Positions 41,675-50,690 are shown, counted from the first letter of the stretch. The stretch: DNA of 64,000 nucleotides from Roseiarcus sp036488815 (GCA_036488815.1 DASXGX010000095.1:1-64000), one strand, 5' to 3'. Notes: generated by a model from the sequence alone, not told the origin. Numbers and translations are program-made.

Positions 41675-42211
41675 ATGGCCAGATCCGGCATCATCCGCAT
41701 CGGCGTCTCCGGTTGGAGCTACCCCTCCTGGCGCGGCTCCTTCTATCCGTCTGACCTGCCCCAGAAGGACGAGCTCGCCTATGCCGCGCGCCGCTTCTCG
41801 GCGATCGAGATCAACGCGACGTTCTATCGGCTGCAAAACCCCGACAGCTTCGGGCGCTGGCGCGACGCCACGCCGGACGACTTCGTCTTCGCGGTCCGGC
41901 TGAGGCTGCGAGAGGTCGACGTGACTTCAGACGTCGTCTATTGCCGGCTGCACGGATCCGAACAGCTCTACGCGAGCGGCTACGACGGCGCGGCGCTCGA
42001 TCGATGGGCGCAGCGCGTTCGCGACTGGGCCTGCGGCGGCGAGCCAAAGGACGCCGAGCGCGTCCTCGGTCCGACCAAACCTCGCGTGCGGGGCCGTGAC
42101 GTTTTCCTCTTCTTCGATAACGACGCGATGGCGCGAGCGCCGCTCGACGCGGCGGCCTTGATCGAGCAACTGGCGCGGGCCGGGACGAAGGGCGGCGCGC
42201 CAAAAGCTTGA
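41675..42211 (+). pseudogene. DUF72 family gene with an internal deletion
   Basis: The frame encodes 178 aa, but DUF72 (TIM-barrel-like) proteins are normally about 230-300 aa. The N-terminal third is intact (IGVSGWSYPSWRGSFYPSDL, RFSAIEINATFYRLQ), and the C-terminal part resumes at VVYCRLHGSEQLYASGYD. Between FVFAVR (about residue 75) and VDVTSDVVYCRLHG the expected central part of the barrel is missing, in frame, perhaps 100-130 residues. An extended C-terminal tail is also unusual. It is most likely non-functional as a barrel, though the reading frame is still open. Confidence 0.72.
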
Positions 42212-42338
42212 GTCCGGGGAAAACGCGTCCTCACCCAAGGGACCTCGATTCCGTTGTTGAAATCCGGCCCATTCCGCCTTGTTTGTACTGGTAAGCCGTG
42301 GTTTGTGTGCGCCGCACAACCATGCCAAAGGGGCAAAA

Positions 42339-42710
42339 ATGCGTTATTCCGCAATTGTTTTGAGCGTCGCTGCGTTCGCGGCGCTATCGGGGGCCTCGCT
42401 CGCGGAGGAGGCCAAGCAAGATTTCCGGCTCGTCAACAAGACCGGCTACGAAATCAAGGAAGTCTACGTCTCGCCGAGCAAATCGAGCGACTGGGAGGAG
42501 GATATCCTGGGCGACGGCGTCCTCGGCGACAGGGACGCGCGAGAAATCCACTTCCACCGCTCAGCCACGAGCTGCCACTGGGACCTCAAGGTCGTCTACA
42601 CGGTCGACTCTTCGAGCGCGGTGTGGGGCGACATCGACTTGTGCTCGGTCGAAAAGATCACGATCCACTACGACAAGGACGCCGACAAGACGACCGCCAA
42701 CTTCGACTGA
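42339..42710 (+). CDS. small secreted protein of unknown function
   Basis: The protein is 123 aa with a Sec signal peptide (MRYSAIVLSVAAFAALSGAS, then LAEE). The mature domain begins DFRLVNKTGYEIKEVYVSPS and contains DWEEDILGDGVLGDRDAREI, a Cys in ATSCHWDLKVVY and another in DIDLCSVEKITIHY. This pattern is shared by small exported alphaproteobacterial proteins that are often mislabelled; the function is not known. GGGG lies 6 nt before the ATG. Confidence 0.8.
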   Translation: MRYSAIVLSVAAFAALSGASLAEEAKQDFRLVNKTGYEIKEVYVSPSKSSDWEEDILGDGVLGDRDAREIHFHRSATSCHWDLKVVYTVDSSSAVWGDIDLCSVEKITIHYDKDADKTTANFD

Positions 42711-42752
42711 GGCCGTAAGCGCTTCGCGCAGCGGCTACGGCCGCTGCGCCCC

Positions 42753-44948
42753 CTATTCGCTGGCGCGAGCCATGCGGGGAGGCGCGACGGGGGGCGCTGC
42801 GGCGAAGCGGGCGCGATAGACCCCGAGATTTTCGCTTACCCGCTCCACGTAGTCGCGCGTCTCGTCGAACGGGATGCGCTCGACCCAGTCGACGGGGTCG
42901 ACCTTGCCGGTGCGCGGATCGCCATAGGCGGCGAGCCATTGGGCGACGCGCCCGGCCCCCGCATTGTAGGCGGCAAGCGCCAGCTCGAGCGAACCGTTCT
43001 CGTCGTCGAGCAATTGGCCGAGATACGCCGCTCCCAATTGGGTGTTGAAGGCCGGATCGCCGGTGAGCCGCGCCATGTCGAAGGCGACCCCGGCGCGCCG
43101 CGCCGTCGATTGGGCGGTGGAGGGAAGGATCTGCATCAGGCCCTTCGCCCCCGCTCCCGAGGCGGCGCGCCAGATGAATTCGCTCTCCTGCCGCGCGATC
43201 GCGTAGACGCTTGGGAGATCGGCGGAATGTGCGAGCGGCGTGAAGCTCGGGATCCCCGTGGTCGGAAAGGCGACGTCGTCGAGCGGGAAGCCGCGCTCGG
43301 TGACGATCTTGCCGAAATGAACGCTCGTCGTCGCGTCGCCATGCGCGGCGACAACGGCGCCGAGCGCTGCAATCTGGGCTTCGTCGCTCCATCGGCCTCC
43401 CGCCGCCTCGGCGAGCGGCGTCGCCAGTTCGTCGAGCCCGGCGGCGTAGAGCATCGCGACGACGCGCGTCGCCTCATTGCGCTGATCGCCCGTGGCGACC
43501 GCGGTGGGTTCGCGCAAGACGACCTCGCGCCCGAGGCGCTTGGCGGCAAGCTGGCCGTAGTAGGCGATCGGCCACTGCGCGGCGCGCGTGTAGAAGCGGC
43601 GCGCTTCATCGGCGTGGCCGAGCGCCTCGGCGGCCCTGCCCTGCCAATAGGCGGCCCGCGCGATCGAGAGGGGCGTTTCGGCTGCCTCGGCCGCGACCGC
43701 AAAGTGGCGCGCCGCCCGTTCAGGGTCGTTGGCGAAGCGCAGCGCGATCCAACCGCTATGGAAGGCGGCGTCGACGCGGGCCGGAATCGACACCGGCGCC
43801 GCGTCGGCGCAGATCGCATAGGCCTTCTCGATCTGCCCGATATCGAGCAGTTCGCGCGCCACCATGCGCTGCTCGCTCCACCATTTGTCGGGATCGATCA
43901 ACGCGCCGGCGGCCTTCGGCGCCCGACTGAGCCAATACGCGGCTTCGAGGGCCCGATTGGCCCGGCGCGCATCCTGCACGTGGGCGAAAACAAGGCCGGG
44001 ATCGTTCTGCAGCGCGGCCGGGACGGCGGCGAGCGCGCGAGGCGTCAACGGCCCGGTCATCGCCATAATGCGGGCTTGGGCGAGCGCGACCTCATCCGGC
44101 CCGGCGAGCGCCGCCGCGCGCATCGCCCCGCCGGTCTTTTCCGCATAGAGGAGCCGGTCGGCCCGATATTTGTGATCGGCCCGCGTCAAAGCCGCGCCGA
44201 AATCCTTGAGAATGGCGGTCTCGGTCCAGAGGTCGAAGTCGCCGTCGCGCCAGAGAGCGCGGGCGGCTGCGATCGCTTGGTCGCGGTGGCCGGCGTCGAG
44301 CGCTGCGCGGGCGGCCGCGAGTTCGCCGGCGGGCGTGCTCGGCGGATCGGCGGCGAACAGCGCGGCGGCGACCTGCGGCGCGGGATGTTCGACATAGAGA
44401 TGCGCCTCCTGCACCGCCCGGATCCAGTCCTCGCCCGGCCATTCCGGATGGGCCGCCGCGAAAGCGGCGAGGCGCCGCTCGTCGAGCCGCGGCGACAGGC
44501 GTAACGCCGCCCACTCGATCGCGGTCCGCTCGACCGGATCGGCGACGTCCCTGGCGAGCGCATCGCCGCCGGCGAGATCGCCCTTGCGATAGAGGGCGGC
44601 GGACGCGGTGAGACGGCTGACGTCGGGCGCCGGCTCGGCGGCAATCGGCGCCTGCGCCGGCGCCGGCGCGGGGGGCTCCAGCGCCGCCGGTCCCGGCGTC
44701 TCGATCGCTCCGGTCGGAGCGATATCGGCCGGCGCCATGGCGAGCGCGGGCGGCGTCTTGCCCGCCGGAGCGTCCGCTGACCGCCGGGGGTTTTGTGGGA
44801 CGAGACGAGCCAAGCCCGCGGCGCCCTCGCGCCCCGGCGGCAGCGCCGGAACATGGCGCGCGGTGACTCCCGTCAGATAGAGCGCGCCCAAGCCGATGAA
44901 CGCGGCGGCGAAACGGAAAGCGAGCATGGCGATGGCCTCGTTCGCCAT
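42753..44948 (-). CDS. soluble lytic murein transglycosylase
   Basis: Periplasmic enzyme that cleaves peptidoglycan glycan strands to 1,6-anhydromuropeptides. The protein is 731 aa. An N-terminal hydrophobic signal or anchor (about residues 8-30) is followed by a Pro/Ala-rich linker, a long alpha-helical solenoid of TPR-like repeats (about 130-540) and the SLT catalytic domain near 570-690. The latter has the catalytic Glu in AIARQESEFIWRAASGAGAK, then GLMQILPSTAQSTARRAG and ALAAYNAGAGRVAQWL. ATG at 44948 was chosen: AAAGG lies upstream and the family start is near. The frame extends far upstream without homology. Confidence 0.92.
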   Translation of the reverse strand: MANEAIAMLAFRFAAAFIGLGALYLTGVTARHVPALPPGREGAAGLARLVPQNPRRSADAPAGKTPPALAMAPADIAPTGAIETPGPAALEPPAPAPAQAPIAAEPAPDVSRLTASAALYRKGDLAGGDALARDVADPVERTAIEWAALRLSPRLDERRLAAFAAAHPEWPGEDWIRAVQEAHLYVEHPAPQVAAALFAADPPSTPAGELAAARAALDAGHRDQAIAAARALWRDGDFDLWTETAILKDFGAALTRADHKYRADRLLYAEKTGGAMRAAALAGPDEVALAQARIMAMTGPLTPRALAAVPAALQNDPGLVFAHVQDARRANRALEAAYWLSRAPKAAGALIDPDKWWSEQRMVARELLDIGQIEKAYAICADAAPVSIPARVDAAFHSGWIALRFANDPERAARHFAVAAEAAETPLSIARAAYWQGRAAEALGHADEARRFYTRAAQWPIAYYGQLAAKRLGREVVLREPTAVATGDQRNEATRVVAMLYAAGLDELATPLAEAAGGRWSDEAQIAALGAVVAAHGDATTSVHFGKIVTERGFPLDDVAFPTTGIPSFTPLAHSADLPSVYAIARQESEFIWRAASGAGAKGLMQILPSTAQSTARRAGVAFDMARLTGDPAFNTQLGAAYLGQLLDDENGSLELALAAYNAGAGRVAQWLAAYGDPRTGKVDPVDWVERIPFDETRDYVERVSENLGVYRARFAAAPPVAPPRMARASE

Positions 44949-45101
44949 TGTGCGCCGCCTTTGCTGACCAAACGTTAACCACGGCGTTCCGCCGAACTCC
45001 CCCTTTCGCGGGATGTGTCGAGGGTCTATGTGTCGGGTCTGGCCCGCTGCGAACGCGGCGAGGTCCAGACGAGTTGAGTCGAGCCGAGTTGGAAGGCCGA
45101 A

Positions 45102-45995
45102 ATGGACAAGCGGGCGAAGTTTCACGGATCGATGCCGGCCCTGGTGACTCCCTTCAAAGACGGGAAGATCGACGAGCCCGCGTTTCGCGCATTGATCGAC
45201 CTTCAGATCACGTCCGGTTCGCACGGGTTGGTGCCCGTCGGCACGACCGGAGAGAGCCCAACGCTCAGCGTCGAAGAGCATCGCCGCGCGATCGGGATCT
45301 GCATCGACGAGGCGCGCGGCAGGGTTCCCGTCATCGCGGGAGCGGGCTCGAACAACACGCACGACGCGGTGGAGATGGCCAGGCACGCAGAAAAGGCCGG
45401 CGCCGATGCGGTGCTGGTGGTGACCCCCTATTACAACAAGCCTACCCAGGAAGGACTTTATCATCATTTCCGGGCGATCAATGACGCGATCGGGATACCT
45501 ATCATCATCTACAACATTCCGCCACGAAGTGTAATAGACATGTCCGTCGACACCATGAGGCGGCTTTACGAGTTGAAGAACGTCGTCGGCGTGAAGGACG
45601 CCACCGGCGACGTCGGGCGCATTTCCCGACAGCGTCATGCAATGGGGCAGGAGTTTATCCAACTTTCAGGCGAAGACATGACCGCGCTCGCCTGCATGGC
45701 GGCAGGAGCGGATGGGTGCATCTCCGTCGTGGCGAACGTCGCCCCGGCTCTGTGCGCCGAATTGATGGAATATGCGCTCAAGGGCGATTTCGCCCATGCT
45801 CTGCGCCTTCAGGACCGGTTGACCCCGTTGCATGCGGCCATCTTCGTCGAGCCGGGGGTCTGCGGGGCCAAATACGCGCTGAACCTGCTCGGCCAGGTGC
45901 GCAACGAGGTGCGTCTGCCGCTGATTCCGGTCAACGCGTCGACCGAGGCGCAGATCCGCCGCGCGATGGTGCATGCAGGCGTGCTCAACGCTTGA
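45102..45995 (+). CDS. dapA: 4-hydroxy-tetrahydrodipicolinate synthase
   Basis: First committed step of lysine and diaminopimelate synthesis: condenses pyruvate with aspartate semialdehyde. The protein is 297 aa, a TIM barrel. The Schiff-base Lys165 is in VVGVKDATGDVGR, Tyr137 in IIIYNIPPRS, and the substrate loop GTTGESPTLS is at 48-57. A GGAAGG site lies 5 nt before the ATG. It is divergent from the lytic transglycosylase gene. The intervening 153 bp holds a short tandem GAGTTGAGTCGAGCCGAGTTGG. Confidence 0.96.
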   Translation: MDKRAKFHGSMPALVTPFKDGKIDEPAFRALIDLQITSGSHGLVPVGTTGESPTLSVEEHRRAIGICIDEARGRVPVIAGAGSNNTHDAVEMARHAEKAGADAVLVVTPYYNKPTQEGLYHHFRAINDAIGIPIIIYNIPPRSVIDMSVDTMRRLYELKNVVGVKDATGDVGRISRQRHAMGQEFIQLSGEDMTALACMAAGADGCISVVANVAPALCAELMEYALKGDFAHALRLQDRLTPLHAAIFVEPGVCGAKYALNLLGQVRNEVRLPLIPVNASTEAQIRRAMVHAGVLNA

Positions 45996-46073
45996 ACCTT
46001 GGTCCAGACGGACTAATTTTTTCGATTGTCGCGCGCTGGCTTGTCGCCGCGCGCCAAGAACAGCGTCTTACCA

Positions 46074-46550
46074 GTGGCCGAAAAAGATAAACCCAATTAC
46101 AAGGTCGTCTCGGAGAACCGGCGCGCCCGCTTCGATTACGAAATCGGCGAAGTGTTCGAGGCCGGCATGATGCTGACCGGCCCCGAGGTGAAGTCGCTGC
46201 GAACCGGCAAAGCGACGGTGGCGGAAAGCTACGCCGCGGTCGACCGCAACGGCGAGATGATCCTCTACAACGCCAACATCCCGGAATATTTGCAGGCCAA
46301 CCGGTTCAACCACGAGCCTCGCCGGCCGCGCAAGCTGTTGCTGCACGCCAAGGAAATCGCCAAGCTCGCCAAGGGCGTCGAGCGCGAAGGCATGACGATC
46401 GTGCCGCTCCGCGTCTATTTCAACGAAAAGGGCCGCGCCAAGATCGCCATCGCCCTCGGCCGCGGCAAGAAGCTGCACGACAAGCGCGAAAGCGAAAAAG
46501 CCCGCGACTGGAACCGCGACAAGTCGCGGCTGATGCGCGACAAGGGCTGA
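46074..46550 (+). CDS. smpB: SsrA-binding protein SmpB
   Basis: Binds tmRNA and delivers it to stalled ribosomes for trans-translation. The protein is 158 aa. VVSENRRARFDYEIGEVFEA and MMLTGPEVKSLRTGKATVAE are the OB-fold core; the C-terminal basic tail (KARDWNRDKSRLMRDKG) is the part that enters the mRNA channel. GTG at 46074 matches the family start (MAEKDKPNYKVV), although no strong ribosome binding site is visible; a TTG at 46026 is possible. tmRNA itself was not found nearby. Confidence 0.93.
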   Translation: MAEKDKPNYKVVSENRRARFDYEIGEVFEAGMMLTGPEVKSLRTGKATVAESYAAVDRNGEMILYNANIPEYLQANRFNHEPRRPRKLLLHAKEIAKLAKGVEREGMTIVPLRVYFNEKGRAKIAIALGRGKKLHDKRESEKARDWNRDKSRLMRDKG

Positions 46551-46567
46551 AGGGCGTCGAGTCGACC

Positions 46568-46622
46568 GTCAAATTTCGTCAAGCAATGGCAAGTCTCGTC
46601 AAGCAATTGTCTTGACGTCAAG
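46568..46622. promoter_or_regulatory. GTCAA repeats in 10-bp phase
   Basis: GTCAAA (46568), GTCAAG (46578), GGCAAG (46588) and GTCAAG (46598) recur exactly every 10 bp, followed by the inverted CTTGAC at 46611 and another GTCAAG at 46617. CGTCAAG-CAATTGT-CTTGACG (46597-46617) is a perfect 7-bp inverted repeat. Same-face spacing on the helix suggests cooperative binding of a regulator. It lies 18 bp after the smpB stop. Confidence 0.55.
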
Positions 46623-46989
46623 CCATAATGTCATTTGCTTTCAAGCAGTTACAGACCGTCAAGGCGCAAAGGCTCGATTTCTCCGTCTCCGTGCGTCTCG
46701 ACCGCGCCAATCTCGACCGCCGATCGTTCTGCCGAGAGCAGAGCGATGGAAGCATAGCCGGTTTTCTGCTTTTCGAAAAGAAAATGCCGACGCCTCACCT
46801 CGGCGCGCCGCGCTTCAGGTTCTGCGCGTATTTTTCGCGATAGACCGGATCTCCAACGAAGCATACACGCTGAACCCCCCGCGGCACGCAAGCCCGGCGA
46901 AAGCGTCGCGCGTTATTCGCTTTGGAAGCCGCAGCGTCGCAGCAACTGCTAGAGCGCGTTGCGTTTTGGTCGAAGCCGCCTAGGTCGCG

Positions 46990-47108
46990 CCTGTCATGCC
47001 CGCGAAAGCGGGCATCCAGGAGTCGAGGGGCGAAGGCTCGCGGCTGTTGTCTCGAGCCCCGCTTTCCCCTGGGGTGACAGCCGCGGGTCAACCGAAAAGC
47101 AGAACGCG
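46990..47108. repeat. dispersed repeat C, copy 1
   Basis: Begins CCTGTCATGCCCGCGAAAGC and includes GGGCATCCAGGAGTC and GGGGTGACAGCCGCGGGTC. Closely similar to copy 2 at 50691-50808 in the same orientation. The inner CATGCCCGC-GAAA-GCGGGCATCC forms a hairpin. Confidence 0.8.
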
Positions 47109-47147
47109 CTGGTCGCCGAGGCGCGACCGGCCTGACCGGAGCCCGCC

Positions 47148-49496
47148 GTGAAACAGCCCCCCTTCCCGCTCAACTCCGCGCCGTCGACGGCGGCGCTTAT
47201 CCAATCGGCGGGCGACCAGCATCGGGCCGGTAAGCTCGCTGAGGCCGAGAAGCTCTATCGCACTGTGCTCGCACGTCGCCCGTTCGACTTCGACGCGCTG
47301 CGCGGCCTCGGCCTCGCCTTGCTGCAGCAAGGCCGCAACGAGGACGCGGCGCAGACGTTGAGCCGCGCGACGGGCGCCTCGCCAAAGCATGCCGGGGCGT
47401 GGTGCGAACTGGGCGTGGCGCACGCTTCTCTCGGCCGAATGGAAGACGCCTTCCGCTGCTACGATCGGGCGCTGTCGCTCGATTCGCGTCACGCAGAGGC
47501 CTACGCCAACAAGGGCGGCGCGCTCGCCTTGCTCAAGCGCCCCCACGAGGCGCTCGCCTGCCTCGACAAGGCGCTCGCCCTCAATTCGCGCATGGCGACC
47601 GCTCACGGCAACCGTGGCGGCTTGCTGCGCGAGCTCGGACGGAGCGTGGAGGCGCTCGACAGCCTCAACCGCGCGCTCGCTCTGGCTCCCGGCAACGCCG
47701 ACGCGCTCAACAATCGCGCCAATACGCTTCTCGACCTCGGGCGGCCCGAGGAGGCGCTCCCGAGCTACGACGCGGCGCTCGCCGCCAATCCCGACAACGC
47801 CAACATCCACAACAATCGCGGCAACGCGCTGATTCAGCTCGGCCGCGCCGACGAGGCGTTGGTCAGTTACGAGCGAGCCGCCGCGCTGGCTGAGCCGAGC
47901 GCCGAGTTGCTGACCAATCGAGGCATCGCGTATCGAGCGCTCAAGCGCTATGCCGAGGCGCTGGATTGCTTCCTCAAGGCGCTCGCGCTCGCCCCGAATT
48001 CCGCGCCGGTCTACAACGCTCTCGCTGGCGCGCTTCTCGAACTCGACCGGCCTCTCGAGGCGCTGACGCTCTACGACCAGGCGATCGCTCTCAATCCGCA
48101 ATATGTGGAGGCGCTCGCCAACCGCGCGAGCGCCCTCGTCTCGCTCAGGCGGCTGCCTGAGGCGCTGATGAGCTGCGACGCCGCGCTGGCGCTCGCGCCG
48201 GATCACGTCGACGCGCTCGTCAACCGGGGCGCGAGTCTCGGCGGCCTTGGCCGCGAAAGCGAAGCTCTGCTGAGCTACGATGCGGCGATCGCCAAAGCGC
48301 CGCGCTTCGCGCTCGCCCACGACAACAAGGGCGTCGCCCTGCTTCAGCTCGGCCGCCTGAAAGAGGCGGCGAGCGCGTTCGAGACGGCCATCGCGCTGGA
48401 ACCGGCGCGCACCCGGGCCTACCACCATCTTTCGCTGGCCCGACGCTTTCAACCCGGCGAACGCTATGTCGAAGCGCTCGAGGCGCTCGTCTGCGAAGGC
48501 GCGCCGACAAGTCCGCAGGAACGCGTCTACGCGCATTTCGCGCTCGGCAAGGCTTTCGCCGATCTACCGGACGCCGCTCGCTCCTTCCCCCATTTCGTCG
48601 CCGGCAACGCCCTGAAGCGAAGGCTCGCCGGCTACGACGAGGGCGCCGTGGTCGGGGTCATCGACCGCAGCCGGCTCGCCTACGCCGACGACCTGACGCG
48701 ACGCTTCGCCGGCGCCGGAGCGCCCTCTACGGTTCCCGTTTTCGTGCTCGGCATGCCGCGCTCGGGGACGACGCTGGTCGAACAGATCCTCGCCAGCCAT
48801 CCGAGCGTTCACGGCGCCGGCGAAATCAACGATTTCGACGCCGCGGCCCTCGAAATCGGCGGTGCGACGGCCGCGGCCTTGAAAGCGCCGGAGAGCGTCT
48901 GGCGCATGATCCCCGGGGATTTCCGCCGGCTCGGAGAGGCCTATCTCGCCCGGCTCGAAGGCCGATCCGATTCTGCACAACGGGTCATCAACAAGTTGCC
49001 CGACAATTTCCGCTGCGCGGGTCTCATCGCACTCGCCTTGCCACAAGCGCGCATCATCCATGTGCGGCGCGAAGCGGTCGACACCTGCTTCTCCTGCTTC
49101 ACCAATCTGTTCGTCGAAAATCATAGCTACGCCTACGACCTCGCCGAACTCGGCCGCTATTACCGCGCCTACGAGAGGCTGATGGCGCATTGGCGATGCG
49201 TGCTGCCGCCCGGCATGATGCTGGAGGTGAAATACGAGGACGTCGTCGCAGACCTCGAAGGCGAAGGACGGCGAATCCTCGCCCATTGCGGCCTCGATTG
49301 GGATCCGCGCTGCCTCGACTTCCACAACAACGGGCGCGCCGTGCGCACCGCCAGCGTGGCCCAGGTGCGCCAGCCGATCTACGCCAGCTCGGTCGGCCGC
49401 TGGCGCCCCTACGAGGCGTTTCTCGGCCCGCTGATCGAAGCGCTCGGAGTTTCCGACGCGACGCTCGGCGCATCGGCTTCGCACCAAGCGGCCTAG
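47148..49496 (+). CDS. TPR-repeat sulfotransferase-domain protein
   Basis: The protein is 782 aa. Residues about 15-430 are a run of roughly a dozen 34-residue TPR units (AEKLYRTVLARRPFDFDALR, GRPEEALPSYDAALAANPDN and similar). The C-terminal part is a sulfotransferase-fold domain: VFVLGMPRSGTTLVEQILAS near residue 528 is the PAPS 5'-phosphosulfate loop, and RIIHVRREAVDTCFSCFTNL is the 3'-phosphate loop. Such proteins occur widely in alphaproteobacteria; whether they sulfate sugars, proteins or something else is unknown. The gene is bounded by repeat C on its left and repeat B on its right. Confidence 0.88.
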   Translation: MKQPPFPLNSAPSTAALIQSAGDQHRAGKLAEAEKLYRTVLARRPFDFDALRGLGLALLQQGRNEDAAQTLSRATGASPKHAGAWCELGVAHASLGRMEDAFRCYDRALSLDSRHAEAYANKGGALALLKRPHEALACLDKALALNSRMATAHGNRGGLLRELGRSVEALDSLNRALALAPGNADALNNRANTLLDLGRPEEALPSYDAALAANPDNANIHNNRGNALIQLGRADEALVSYERAAALAEPSAELLTNRGIAYRALKRYAEALDCFLKALALAPNSAPVYNALAGALLELDRPLEALTLYDQAIALNPQYVEALANRASALVSLRRLPEALMSCDAALALAPDHVDALVNRGASLGGLGRESEALLSYDAAIAKAPRFALAHDNKGVALLQLGRLKEAASAFETAIALEPARTRAYHHLSLARRFQPGERYVEALEALVCEGAPTSPQERVYAHFALGKAFADLPDAARSFPHFVAGNALKRRLAGYDEGAVVGVIDRSRLAYADDLTRRFAGAGAPSTVPVFVLGMPRSGTTLVEQILASHPSVHGAGEINDFDAAALEIGGATAAALKAPESVWRMIPGDFRRLGEAYLARLEGRSDSAQRVINKLPDNFRCAGLIALALPQARIIHVRREAVDTCFSCFTNLFVENHSYAYDLAELGRYYRAYERLMAHWRCVLPPGMMLEVKYEDVVADLEGEGRRILAHCGLDWDPRCLDFHNNGRAVRTASVAQVRQPIYASSVGRWRPYEAFLGPLIEALGVSDATLGASASHQAA

Positions 49497-49521
49497 CGCC
49501 ATGCAAATGGATTGACGCACA

Positions 49522-49652
49522 CCGTCATGGCCGGGCTTGTCCCGGCCATCCACGCGGCGCCGTTGCGAAGACCCTATGACGTTGGAATCGTCCGCTTGGC
49601 GTGGATGCCCGGCACAAGGCCGGGCATGACGAAAGGAGCAACTCGGCGCGAA
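49522..49652. repeat. dispersed repeat B, copy 2
   Basis: Begins CCGTCATGGCCGGGCTTGTC and ends near GGCGCGAAATAGAC. It is co-linear with 23202-23365 (shared ACCCTATGACGTT, GCCCGGCACAAGGCCGGG) but lacks the extra internal module there. Its right edge coincides with the point where the MFS reading frame loses similarity. Confidence 0.78.
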
Positions 49653-50213
49653 ATAGACGCCGTAGCCCAGAACATTGCTGGCATAGGCGGCGGCGACGCC
49701 GAAATGGAGAATCAGCCAGCCGCCCACCGCCGGGCCCGCAAAGACAGCCAACTGTGTGTAGGCGGCCGAGACGCTGATCGCCGAGGGCAGGCGACGGCGT
49801 TCGATGAAGCGCGGCAGGAAGCCATATTGCGCGGGAATGCTGAAGGCGTGGGCGGCGCCGTGAAGGAACGCGAGCGCGGCGAGCCGTTCGATGGTGAGCG
49901 CGTCGCCCAAGGCGAGAAGCGTCAGCGCGAGCGCCTGCAGCCACGCTACGCCGTAGCTCAGCAGCAGGACGCGAAACCGGTCGAAGCGATCCGCGACGAC
50001 GCCGCCGAAGGGCATGAGCGCGATGTTCGGCGCGGCGTCCAACAGGGCGATGATCGCCAGCCATCGCGTCGAGTGCGTCAGGCTCCAGGTCGTCCAGGAG
50101 ACGGCGACGGCCTGGACGAAGTAGGTGATCCACGAGAGCACGGAGCCGAGCGAATAGCGGCGGAAGTTCTCGTCCTCGAACGCTTCGCCGATGCCGCCCA
50201 GCCAGGACTTCAA
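49653..50213 (-). pseudogene. truncated MFS transporter (N-terminal half only)
   Basis: From a TTG at 50213 (GAGAGG 5 nt upstream) the frame encodes LKSWLGGIGEAFEDENFRRY and then about five membrane segments typical of the EntS-like MFS_3 group (GGVVADRFDRFRVLLLSYGV, AAHAFSIPAQYGFLPRFIER). Similarity stops after about 187 residues at SNVLGYGVYFAP, where repeat B begins. The frame stays open through the repeat and on, antisense to the sulfotransferase gene, but that part encodes repeat sequence and no transporter. The second half is absent from the window, so it is probably a dead gene. Confidence 0.8.
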
Positions 50214-50248
50214 GCCATCCTCTCGCGAGAGGAGGCGTGCGGTCCTTC

Positions 50249-50653
50249 CTACGCCTGCTCCAGTTCGATCAGCGTTCCACTGAAATCCTTCGGATGCAAG
50301 AACAGCACTGGCTTGCCGTGCGCGCCGATCTTCGGCGCGCCGTCGCCGAGCACGCGGGCGCCCGACGCCTGAAGCTGGTCGCGCGCGGCGAGGATGTCGT
50401 CGACCTCGAAGCAGAGGTGGTGCATCCCTCCGTCTGGATTCTTTTCGAGAAACCTTGCGATCGGCGAGGCCTCGCCGAGCGGCTCGAGCAGTTCGACCTT
50501 GGTGTTGGGCAGTTCGACGAAGACGACCGTCACGCCATGTTCCGGCAGGGCGGCCGGCGCGCTGACCCTTGCGCCGAGGCCGTCGCGATAATGCGCGCTC
50601 GCCGCCGCGAGATCCGCGACGGCGATGGCGACGTGGTTCAATCGTCCGATCAT
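50249..50653 (-). CDS. mce: methylmalonyl-CoA epimerase
   Basis: Interconverts (R)- and (S)-methylmalonyl-CoA, feeding the B12-dependent mutase. The protein is 134 aa of the vicinal-oxygen-chelate fold. The metal ligands are His in LNHVAIAVADL, His in GGMHHLCFEVDDI, and Glu in GTLIELEQA at the end. Its presence fits with a cell that makes its own cobalamin. It is located downstream of the RNase J gene, separated by repeat C, as part of the conserved nuoN-birA-rnj-mce order. Confidence 0.93.
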   Translation of the reverse strand: MIGRLNHVAIAVADLAAASAHYRDGLGARVSAPAALPEHGVTVVFVELPNTKVELLEPLGEASPIARFLEKNPDGGMHHLCFEVDDILAARDQLQASGARVLGDGAPKIGAHGKPVLFLHPKDFSGTLIELEQA

Positions 50654-50690
50654 GGCTCTCCCTTCTCAAGATGCAGCGCGCCCTTGGAGG

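Larger units (their letters stand above)
46551..47147. other. 597-bp region without a recognised gene
   Basis: Contains the phased GTCAA repeats at 46568-46622 and, near its right end, repeat C copy 1 (46990-47108). A 71-codon frame at 46628-46843 and a minus-strand frame at 46795-47091 were considered; neither looks like a gene, though the minus-strand tail (QRVCFVGDPVYREKYAQNLK) could be a fragment of an old coding sequence. Confidence 0.6.

Noticed and set aside
39956..42752. Genomic island integrated at tRNA-Ser
   Set aside because: Gene content looks accessory, but no integrase and no direct repeat of the tRNA 3' end were found, so an island is not called as a feature.
45102..45662. Extension of the lytic transglycosylase frame through dapA on the minus strand
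   Set aside because: Homology and a signal sequence begin at 44948; the upstream part is antisense to dapA.
46628..46843. 71-aa plus-strand frame after smpB
   Set aside because: No ribosome binding site, no domain, biased composition; likely chance.
46551..47147. Search for tmRNA (ssrA) next to smpB
   Set aside because: No tRNA-like ends or tag reading frame with the expected tail could be identified.
47148..48440. Regular ~102-bp periodicity that could suggest a repeat array
   Set aside because: It is the DNA of consecutive 34-residue TPR units in a coding gene, with diverged copies and no spacers; not CRISPR.
48564..50669. 701-codon minus-strand frame spanning mce, the MFS fragment, repeat B and part of the sulfotransferase gene
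   Set aside because: Only the 49653-50213 part resembles a protein; the remainder is mce in another frame, repeat sequence and antisense of the TPR gene.
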